Positions 1 to 6,218 of a stretch of 9,346 nucleotides of DNA are shown in pieces. Numbering within the stretch: position 1 is the first letter of the stretch; every line of letters begins with the position of its first letter. Source of the stretch: Victivallales bacterium Lenti_02 (GTDB lineage Bacteria > Verrucomicrobiota > Lentisphaeria > Oligosphaerales > Lenti-02); the NCBI GenBank assembly GCA_001603055.1, contig LVAZ01000079.1:1-9346 (forward strand), given 5' to 3'. Position numbers and translations under genes: made by a program. Under the pieces are notes generated by a model, which made no database searches, was not told where the DNA came from, and saw nothing but the letters and a program-made list of their open reading frames with translations.

Positions 1-2
1 GC

Positions 3-1436
3 CTGATGATGTTCTCCGACGACGAGGGCGAAACCTGGACCGCACCCGTCTATACCCCCTGGGGCCTCTCCGGCGACCGCCATGCCGCCGTCTACGCTCC
101 GGACGGACGCCTCGTCGTCTGTTTCCGCGACATGGCCCCCGACAGCCCCACCCGAGGCCATTTCGTCGCCTGGGTCGGCACCTGGGAGGACATCGTCCGC
201 GGCCGTCCCGGCGAATACCGGGTCAAACTCCTGCACAGTTTCGCGGGCGGCGACTGCGGCTATCCCGGCGTCGAGCTGCTGCCCGACGGCACCATCGTGG
301 CCACCACCTACATCAAATACGACGACGGGCCGGACAAGCATTCGGTCGTCAGCGTCCGCTTCCGGCTCGACGAGACCGACGCCATCGCCAAGACCGAGCA
401 CAAACGCCTCCGCCAAACCGCCCTCTGGACCAGCGGCGAGGGTGCCCACACCTACCGCATCCCCGCCATCGTCAAAACCACCAAAGGCACCCTGCTCGCC
501 TTCTGCGAAGCCCGGCGGCAGGGCCGGGGCGACGCGGGCGACATCGATCTAGTAACGCGCCGCAGCACCGACGGCGGCCTCACCTGGGGCGACACCCGGA
601 CCATCTGGGACGACGCGGGCAACACCTGCGGCAACCCCTGCCCGGTCGTCGACCAAGCCACCGGCACCATCCACCTCCTGCTGACCTGGAACCGGGGCGA
701 CGACCGCGAGAGCGACATCTGCAACGGCACCTCAAAGGACACCCGCCGGGTGTTCGTGGCCCGCAGCAGCGACGACGGTCTCACCTGGAGCCAGCCGGAG
801 GAAATCACCGCTTCCGTCAAAAAGCCCGAGTGGACCTGGTACGCCACCGGCCCCGGCAACGGTATCCAGCTCGCGAACGGACGGCTGATCGTCCCCTGTG
901 ACCACAAGACCGCCCCTCCCGGCGGTTATTTCAGCCATGCCATCTTTTCCGACGACCACGGCCGGAGCTGGCAGCTCGGCGGCATCGTCCCCTGCGACCG
1001 GGCCAACGAATGCGCCGTTGCCGAGTTGCCCGACGGCCTGCTGCTGATGAACATGCGCAACGCGGACCCGGAGAAGCGCCACCGGCTCGTGGCCACCAGC
1101 GACGACGGCGGCCTGTCCTGGAGCGAAGCCAGGCCGGACCTGGCTCTGCCCGAACCCATCTGCCAGGCCAGCCTCATCAGCCTGGGCAAAGGCAACCTGC
1201 TCTTCTCGAATCCGGGAAACACGCAGGCGCGCAGCCAGCTCACTCTGCGCCTCAGCCAGGACCGGGGCAAGACCTGGAACACGGCGCGGATTCTCGCCTC
1301 CGGCCCCGCCGCCTATTCAAGTCTGGTCCAGATCGACGGGGAGACCATCGGCTGCCTCTACGAAGGCGGCACCGACAACCCCTACCAGACCATCACCCTG
1401 GCCCTCGTCCCCCGCCGCTGGCTCGCCGAACCGTAG
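3..1436 (+). CDS. Exo-alpha-sialidase (GH33), 5'-truncated, with an additional N-terminal BNR domain
   Basis: This enzyme should release terminal sialic acid from glycoconjugates. The frame is open to the left edge and begins inside an Asp-box, so the true start is outside. Residues are numbered from the ATG at 6. Asp-boxes (S-x-D-x-G-x-T/S-W) lie at 4-11, 187-194, 254-261, 315-322, 365-372 and 417-424, marking a beta-propeller. From about residue 139 a full GH33 domain follows. It has the arginine triad R151 (YRIP motif), R351 and R409, an Asp acid/base candidate at D176, E335 in 'NECAV', and the Tyr/Glu nucleophile pair Y437 ('AAYSS') and E453 ('CLYEGG'). The assignments come from recalled family motifs. 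Residues 1-130 are the end of a second sialidase-like domain, so the whole protein is a tandem. No export signal can be judged because the N-terminus is missing. The fucosidase gene starts 16 bp downstream, suggesting joint removal of sialic acid and fucose caps. The family is confident; the exact linkage specificity is unknown. Confidence 0.9.
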   Translation: MMMFSDDEGETWTAPVYTPWGLSGDRHAAVYAPDGRLVVCFRDMAPDSPTRGHFVAWVGTWEDIVRGRPGEYRVKLLHSFAGGDCGYPGVELLPDGTIVATTYIKYDDGPDKHSVVSVRFRLDETDAIAKTEHKRLRQTALWTSGEGAHTYRIPAIVKTTKGTLLAFCEARRQGRGDAGDIDLVTRRSTDGGLTWGDTRTIWDDAGNTCGNPCPVVDQATGTIHLLLTWNRGDDRESDICNGTSKDTRRVFVARSSDDGLTWSQPEEITASVKKPEWTWYATGPGNGIQLANGRLIVPCDHKTAPPGGYFSHAIFSDDHGRSWQLGGIVPCDRANECAVAELPDGLLLMNMRNADPEKRHRLVATSDDGGLSWSEARPDLALPEPICQASLISLGKGNLLFSNPGNTQARSQLTLRLSQDRGKTWNTARILASGPAAYSSLVQIDGETIGCLYEGGTDNPYQTITLALVPRRWLAEP

Positions 1437-1452
1437 ACCAGGACAACCGCAC

Positions 1453-2916
1453 ATGACCAAACCAATTGACCGGTACAACGCCCAGGCCGACGCCGCCGCA
1501 ATGAATGCCGGAGTGCATGCGGGAGGGACCCTCAGCGAGAACATCCGGCGAATGGTCGACGACTTCGAATGGCCCGACGACCCCCTGCTCCGGGAGCGGC
1601 TCGACTGGTTCATGGACCAGAAGCTCGGCCTGATGATCCACTGGGGGCTGTACAGCCAGTGGGGCCTGAAGGAAAGCTGGCCCCTGGTCGACAACTCCAC
1701 CTGGCGGGGAGATGCCAACTGGACCCGCTGGCAGTTGCCCAAAACCAAGGACGGGCGCGAGTTCAAAGAAGAATACGCGAACCTCCACCGCACCTTCAAC
1801 CCCGTGCGTTTCGACCCCGACGAATGGGCCGATTTCGCGCAGGCTGCCGGGTTCACCTATCTCCTCTTCACCACCAAGCATCACGACGGCTTCTGCATGT
1901 GGGACACCAAGACCACGGACTACCGCATCACCGGCCCGGAAGTCCCTTTCCGGAACCACCGTCATGCGGACGTGGTCGGCAAACTCTACGAAGCCTTCCG
2001 GGCGCGGGGCATGGCCATCTCGGTGTATTTCAGCAAGCCCGACTGGATGTCGCCCCTGTACTGGGAGCCCGGCTATCTGCTGAACCAGCAGACCCGCAAC
2101 CAGCCATCCTACGACATCCACGCCAAGCCGGAGTTGTGGGAGAAATTCAAGGCGTACATGCACGAGCAAATCCGCGAGCTGGCCACCCGCTACGGCCGGA
2201 TCGACTGCCTGTGGTTCGACGGCGGGGTCATCAGCAAGCGCAACGGCTACGATGCCGAAGTCGGCAGAATCGTGGACGAGGTCAGGCAGCTCCAGCCCTG
2301 GATTCTCTCCGCCGACCGCCGGGCGGGCGGCCCCTACGAGAACTTCATCACCCCGGAACTGGAGATTCCCGAGACTGTGCTGCCGGTGCCGTGGGAAACC
2401 TGTCTCTGTCTCGGCAAGAAGATGGAGGGCGAGGCCCATGTCTCCTTCGGCTACACCTACGACCAGGACTACTACAGCCCCTCGGAGACCCTGCACATCC
2501 TCCTCGAAATCGTGGCCCGAGGCGGCAATCTGGCGCTGAACGTCGCCCCCCAGCCTGACGGACGGTTGCCGGGACGCGCCATGAAAACGCTCCGGACACT
2601 GGGCCGCTGGCTGAAGCTGTTCGGCCACGGCGTCTACGGAACCCGCCCCTGCGAACCCTATTTCGTGGACAGCTTCCGCTACCTGAAAAAAGGGGGTAAG
2701 GTGTTTGTCTTCCGGCTCTACGAGGACAGCGAAAAAGTCCCGGCCCAAGTCGTCTTCCCCGTGCGGGGAACCGTCGCGGCGGCAACCTACATGCGCACCG
2801 GACAGGACGTGGCATTTGCCCAAACCGGAGAGTCGGTCACGGTCCAACTCCCCCTCGGCATGGTGGATGCCATCGGCTTCATGGCGGATGGCTTCGAACT
2901 GACGCTGGCGGAATAG
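1453..2916 (+). CDS. Alpha-L-fucosidase, glycoside hydrolase family 29
   Basis: This enzyme is predicted to hydrolyse terminal alpha-L-fucose by a retaining mechanism. At 487 residues it has the usual GH29 length: a TIM barrel followed by a short beta-sandwich (from about residue 395). Family marks are 'MIHWG' at 61-65, 'KHHDGF' at 142-147 (substrate-binding His pair), and 'DCLWFDGG' at 251-258 with D256 as the nucleophile. 'TPE' at 300-302 and 'PWETC' at 313-317 are regions where GH29 enzymes place the acid/base Glu, and 'GGNLALNVAP' at 357-366 is the conserved barrel end. The first 50 residues are polar and give no signal peptide, so the enzyme is probably cytoplasmic. The ATG is supported by a modest AGGA at 1440-1443, nine bases upstream. 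It lies 16 bp after the sialidase stop, so co-transcription is likely. Family assignment is firm. Linkage preference (alpha-1,2, 1,3/4 or 1,6) cannot be read from the sequence. Confidence 0.93.
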   Translation: MTKPIDRYNAQADAAAMNAGVHAGGTLSENIRRMVDDFEWPDDPLLRERLDWFMDQKLGLMIHWGLYSQWGLKESWPLVDNSTWRGDANWTRWQLPKTKDGREFKEEYANLHRTFNPVRFDPDEWADFAQAAGFTYLLFTTKHHDGFCMWDTKTTDYRITGPEVPFRNHRHADVVGKLYEAFRARGMAISVYFSKPDWMSPLYWEPGYLLNQQTRNQPSYDIHAKPELWEKFKAYMHEQIRELATRYGRIDCLWFDGGVISKRNGYDAEVGRIVDEVRQLQPWILSADRRAGGPYENFITPELEIPETVLPVPWETCLCLGKKMEGEAHVSFGYTYDQDYYSPSETLHILLEIVARGGNLALNVAPQPDGRLPGRAMKTLRTLGRWLKLFGHGVYGTRPCEPYFVDSFRYLKKGGKVFVFRLYEDSEKVPAQVVFPVRGTVAAATYMRTGQDVAFAQTGESVTVQLPLGMVDAIGFMADGFELTLAE

Positions 2917-2926
2917 AGTTCCCGAC
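2917..2926. other. Convergent gene junction, 10 bp
   Basis: Only ten bases separate the fucosidase stop codon (TAG, plus strand) from the GH31 stop codon (TGA, minus strand). The only fold I can see is a five-pair stem counting one G-U pair (GAGTT/GACTC at 2916-2928, loop CCC), with no T-tract on either strand. There is no convincing intrinsic terminator, so the transcripts may overlap or end by another mechanism. Confidence 0.7.
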
Positions 2927-5161
2927 TCAGGCGAGCCGGGCGACGGCGGGAGTTGCGCGGGCCGGGTCTTCCGGAATGGTGAAGCGGACCTGCCCTTCCT
3001 CGTAGCAGAATTCGGCGGGCTGGCCGTTGATCTGGAGGCTGCTGGGCGGTAGCGCGAGGTGGACGCGGCAGGCGAAGGAACGCTGCTTCGGCATGCCCGC
3101 GTACTCGCCGCTCCGGGGTGAAATGGCCAGCTCGAATACTTTCCCCTGCTGGCGGCAGGCGAAGCGGGTGACGGCGACCCTCCCCGCGAGATGCTCCAGG
3201 CTTTCGCTGTCGTCTTCATAGAGGGTGAACTCGCCGTCGGCGCCGGGGAAGACTTCGAGATCGAGGGTTTCGACCGAGCGGTGCCCCACATGCAGCATGG
3301 GCGGCCATTGGGGAAGCATGGCCCCGGCTTTGACGAAAAGCGGCCCGCCCCGGTCCTCGGGATACTCGTTCGGAACCCAGCACGGCCCGACGGTCTCGGC
3401 TCCAGTCCAGTAGTTGATCCAAGTACCCGCAGGGAGATAGACCCGGTCGGTGAAAGCGGCGGTGAGCAGACTGTCGCCGAAGAGATACTGCCGGGTGAGA
3501 TTGGCGCATTCGGGATCGTCGGGATAGGCCAGCGGCATGGCGCGGGCGATGGGCAGCCCCGTGCGGTTCGCGACATGGGCGGCGGAATAGATGTAGGGCA
3601 GCAGACGATAGCGCAGCCGGGCGTAGAAGGTAAAGAGATTCAGCAGCTTCTCGCCCTGGAACCAGGGCTGGTTGTACATGTGCCAGGAAAGCACCTGCGA
3701 CCAGGGCTGGAAGAAGCCGAAATGGATGCCCTCGGCGCTCCACACCTCCATGTCGCAGTTGGCGTTCGAGTGGCCGCTCATGCCGTGGTTGAGAATGCTG
3801 GCGAGGGGGCCGGCGTTGCCGCCGGTGTCGCCCGCCCAGGTGGCCGCGAACTGCTGGATGCCCGCGTAGCCGCCGGAGCTGTAGACCATCGAGCGCCGCC
3901 CGGTGTGCTCCCGAAATCCCAGACTCATCTGCTTGTTCATGAGCACCGGGTACAGATTGTGCATCTCCTCGTCGTCCATGCCGTTGCGCCACTTGCGGTC
4001 GGGATGGAAATTGACCTGGTTGGCCCCGTCCATTTTGAAGGCGCTGGCCCCGTCGTCCACGAAGCGCTTGAGATGGTCGAACCAGGCCACGCCGGGCTTG
4101 GTGATCTTGTCGGTGTAGGTGGGGATGAAATGGGGGTCCTGGAAGGTGTTGTCGGCGCCGCGCCCGCTCTGCCAGGGCTTGGTGCGGGGCCAGTCGTTGC
4201 CGAGGAGACGCTCCTCATGCTCGCTCACGTCGTAGTCGCAGCAGAGCCAGAGACTGAGCTTGAAGCCCATGTTCCGCAAACCCGCCGTGAAGGTGGCGCG
4301 CTTGTTGCCGTGGAGCCAGAAGGGGATGTGGAACCGCTCCTTGCTCCAGTCCTTGTCCACGCTGAAATCGTAGTGCTTCTCCATCCAGTCCGGCTCAAGA
4401 CCGATGGTGTCGCAGGGAATCTCGTGGCGGCGGAATTCGTAGGCCTCGTAGAGCACGTCCCGCGCCCGCACTCCGCGCTCGTCGCAGACAAAGGTGAGAC
4501 CGTAGCCGGACTGCGGCAGCAACTGGGGCCGGCCGGAGAGCTGGGTGTAGAGGTCGAGCAACTGCGGCAGGCTGTCCCCCGCGAACACATAGTAGTCCAG
4601 TCCCCCCTGGGGGGCGGAATAGACCAGCCGGTCGGGCACGGTCGCGCCCGCGTCGTAGTGATGGAACCAGGTGGTGTTCAGGAAAATCGCCCAGCCGCCG
4701 CTGCTCATCAGGAAGGGAATGGGCACATAGCTGTCCACGTTGCAGATGACCATGCGGCTGGCGTGTCCCCGCTTGTCCAGCCGGTCGCGGGTCACGTCGC
4801 CCTGCCCGTAGAGCCGTTCGCCTTCACCCAAGGCGAACTCGGCCCGGAACCCGTCCGCCCAGCGCGACACCGGCGCGGCGGCCTCGGCCAGCCGCACCCG
4901 GCCCGTGCCGTCCGCCAGACTCATGCGCCCGTCGTCGAGCCGGATGGACAAAGTAGCCGCCGCAGTGGTGAACCGCATGGTTCCGTCCCGCTCGGCCACC
5001 GAGCACTCCACCTCGGGCCAGTCCCGCCGCAACACCCCGTAGCGGTTCAAAGCCCCCTCGCGGATGCCGCCGTCGGCGGCCACCCGGATACGGAAGATGG
5101 CCTCGCCGACCACATCCACGCAAACGGTGGTTCCCGACTGAGTGCGGATTTCCTGCTGCAT
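2927..5161 (-). CDS. Glycoside hydrolase family 31 enzyme (alpha-glycosidase, specificity open)
   Basis: This is a retaining alpha-glycosidase of 744 residues. The order is an N-terminal beta-sandwich (about 1-210, with 'GERLYGQGD' near 114-122), the catalytic TIM barrel (about 215-540), the proximal beta-domain ('YLPAGTWINYWTG' at 575-587) and a DUF5110-like distal domain ('EFTLYEDDSES' at 644-654). The likely nucleophile is D378 in 'AFKMDGANQ' and the acid/base D445 in 'TWAGDTGGN'. The barrel motif 'IGLEPDWME' (253-261) sets it apart from textbook alpha-glucosidases. GH31 includes alpha-glucosidases, alpha-xylosidases, sulfoquinovosidases, alpha-galactosidases and alpha-N-acetylgalactosaminidases. 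Beside a sialidase and a fucosidase, a Gal- or GalNAc-type activity is plausible, but this is inference. No signal peptide is visible, so it is probably cytoplasmic. The ATG has a strong Shine-Dalgarno sequence. It lies 90 bp downstream of the GH29-like gene on the same strand. Confidence 0.92.
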   Translation of the reverse strand: MQQEIRTQSGTTVCVDVVGEAIFRIRVAADGGIREGALNRYGVLRRDWPEVECSVAERDGTMRFTTAAATLSIRLDDGRMSLADGTGRVRLAEAAAPVSRWADGFRAEFALGEGERLYGQGDVTRDRLDKRGHASRMVICNVDSYVPIPFLMSSGGWAIFLNTTWFHHYDAGATVPDRLVYSAPQGGLDYYVFAGDSLPQLLDLYTQLSGRPQLLPQSGYGLTFVCDERGVRARDVLYEAYEFRRHEIPCDTIGLEPDWMEKHYDFSVDKDWSKERFHIPFWLHGNKRATFTAGLRNMGFKLSLWLCCDYDVSEHEERLLGNDWPRTKPWQSGRGADNTFQDPHFIPTYTDKITKPGVAWFDHLKRFVDDGASAFKMDGANQVNFHPDRKWRNGMDDEEMHNLYPVLMNKQMSLGFREHTGRRSMVYSSGGYAGIQQFAATWAGDTGGNAGPLASILNHGMSGHSNANCDMEVWSAEGIHFGFFQPWSQVLSWHMYNQPWFQGEKLLNLFTFYARLRYRLLPYIYSAAHVANRTGLPIARAMPLAYPDDPECANLTRQYLFGDSLLTAAFTDRVYLPAGTWINYWTGAETVGPCWVPNEYPEDRGGPLFVKAGAMLPQWPPMLHVGHRSVETLDLEVFPGADGEFTLYEDDSESLEHLAGRVAVTRFACRQQGKVFELAISPRSGEYAGMPKQRSFACRVHLALPPSSLQINGQPAEFCYEEGQVRFTIPEDPARATPAVARLA

Positions 5162-5251
5162 ATGAAAATTCCTCCGGAACTCGGACCATCAAACGAACGG
5201 ATTCCGCCCATAACCTGCCATCATTCCCGACCGGCGCGAACTGTCCGGCGC
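5162..5251 (-). other. Intergenic gap upstream of the GH31 gene, with a short direct repeat
   Basis: This 90-bp gap separates the GH29-like stop from the GH31 start. It looks less GC-rich than the flanking genes in its middle part. It holds the GH31 Shine-Dalgarno sequence at its left end. Just past the GH29-like stop there is a 7-bp direct repeat (ccggcgc at 5231-5237 and 5245-5251, start-to-start 14 bp). I see no clear -35/-10 pair and no hairpin with a T-tract. The gap is long enough for an internal promoter or a processing site, but nothing in it proves one. Confidence 0.5.
5170..5175 (-). promoter_or_regulatory. Ribosome binding site of the GH31 gene
   Basis: On the minus strand the bases read GGAGGA, followed by eight bases and then the ATG at 5161. 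This is a near-ideal Shine-Dalgarno sequence and fixes the start codon. Confidence 0.85.
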
Positions 5252-6202
5252 TTATTCGGCCAGGGCGCGCCCGACGCGGGCAAGCTGGTCGACGGCAGCC
5301 GGGGCGAGCCGTCCATCCTGGTAGATGCCCACATTGAAGCACATGGGCCCCCGCTGGCGGCGGCAGGCGCGGAGAAAGGCGACCAGTTGCTCGTCGGTGT
5401 ACAGCGGCGGGGGGATTTCCGTGTCCGGACGACTGTGGACCCAGCGCCGGTCGTCCAGACAGGTCCAGCCATGCCAGGGCAGACCGCTGGCCAGCGTCGG
5501 CGCGGCCGGAGGATGGTCGAGGTCCACCATCTCGCCCGCCCAATAGTCCTGATGATCGGTGTAGAGATAGGTCTGGTTGACCCCCGCGTTGTAGGTCACC
5601 AGCCGTTCCGGATTGCCCCGCTTGGCGACCCGGGTGTATTCCTCCCAGGGGAACAGCCAGTCGCGCAGATCGCAGGTGACGCTGCAATGGGGGCCGCGCC
5701 GGTCCACCGAGTAGGAACTGTCGAACCACCAGCCCTTCACCAGCTCGCCATAGCGTTCGCCCAGGCAACCCACGATGGCGGCAAGGTTCGCGAAAAAACG
5801 CTCCTTGGGCCAGACATGGTAGCCGACGGCCTGTTCCCAGGCGGGATCGTCGGCGGAGTTGCACGAGTGGTTGTAGTAGAGAATCAGGCCGATGCCCCGC
5901 CGGGCCAAGGCCTCGGCCAGTTCCCCGAGCAAATCCCGCTCCGCCGTGCGGCCGGGCAGAATCCCGTCCAGGGGGGCGCAGGGCGCGGGAATCATCTGGA
6001 GCGCGTGGGTGATGGTGAAGATGACGTAGCGCGCCCCGCTGGCCGTCACCTGCCCGACCAAGTCGTCCAGCGCGAAACGCGCCACGGCTTCGGCGAAGGG
6101 CAGAGCCGCCCCGTGCCGGGGTTTGCTGTGGGCCGTCCAGTGAACGGACAGGCCGTAGGGACAGTTCCGGAGCCACGAAACATCCGCCCGCTGGTACGCC
6201 AT
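5252..6202 (-). CDS. GH29-like putative glycosidase (short, divergent)
   Basis: This 316-residue protein resembles the catalytic barrel of alpha-L-fucosidases but is far shorter and divergent. Visible parallels with GH29 are 'GLSVHWTAHS' (17-26, matching the IHWG strand), 'YVIFTITHALQM' (59-70, where GH29 has KHHDGF but only one His remains), 'LILYYNHSCN' (106-115), 'VKGWWFDSSYS' (155-165) with D161 in the nucleophile position, and 'MCFNVGIYQDGRLAP' (287-301), matching the barrel-closing strand. E224 in 'YWAGEMVDLDHPP' is a possible acid/base. There is no C-terminal beta-sandwich and no signal peptide. The start is supported by a good Shine-Dalgarno sequence. The gene begins 16 bp after the peptidase stop and precedes the GH31 gene, so it is probably in their operon. 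Many databases would label it alpha-L-fucosidase, but a different sugar specificity or an unclassified family is equally possible. Confidence 0.8.
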   Translation of the reverse strand: MAYQRADVSWLRNCPYGLSVHWTAHSKPRHGAALPFAEAVARFALDDLVGQVTASGARYVIFTITHALQMIPAPCAPLDGILPGRTAERDLLGELAEALARRGIGLILYYNHSCNSADDPAWEQAVGYHVWPKERFFANLAAIVGCLGERYGELVKGWWFDSSYSVDRRGPHCSVTCDLRDWLFPWEEYTRVAKRGNPERLVTYNAGVNQTYLYTDHQDYWAGEMVDLDHPPAAPTLASGLPWHGWTCLDDRRWVHSRPDTEIPPPLYTDEQLVAFLRACRRQRGPMCFNVGIYQDGRLAPAAVDQLARVGRALAE

Positions 6203-6210
6203 GTTCTACA

Positions 6211-6217
6211 CCTTCCT
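6211..6217 (-). promoter_or_regulatory. Ribosome binding site of the GH29-like gene
   Basis: On the minus strand AGGAAGG lies eight bases before the ATG at 6202. It sits inside the 16-bp gap after the peptidase stop codon, supporting translation from this start on a shared transcript. Confidence 0.75.
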
Positions 6218-6218
6218 G

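Noticed and set aside
2916..2928. Possible bidirectional terminator at the convergent junction.
   Set aside because: The stem is five pairs including a G-U, the loop has three bases, and there is no T-run on either side. This is too weak to call.
1393..3576. A 727-codon open frame on the minus strand.
   Set aside because: It is antisense to the fucosidase and the sialidase end, and overlaps the GH31 gene in another frame. Its composition is biased and no motif is seen, so it is a shadow of GC-rich coding sequence.
4602..4614. Palindrome of six C, one T and six G, which could form a hairpin.
   Set aside because: It lies within the GH31 coding sequence (encoding part of 'SAPQGGLDY'), has no T-tract, and follows from Pro and Gly codons in a GC-rich genome.
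5231..5251. Pair of 7-bp direct repeats (ccggcgc) as a possible operator.
   Set aside because: Such a short GC-rich repeat is expected often by chance in this base composition, and no regulator or promoter element is beside it. It is noted only within the intergenic entry.
4824..6176. A 450-codon open frame on the minus strand spanning the GH29-like/GH31 gap.
   Set aside because: It overlaps both real genes in a different frame, is low in complexity (Arg, Gly, Ala, Pro) and carries no domain. The accepted genes have catalytic motifs and Shine-Dalgarno sequences.
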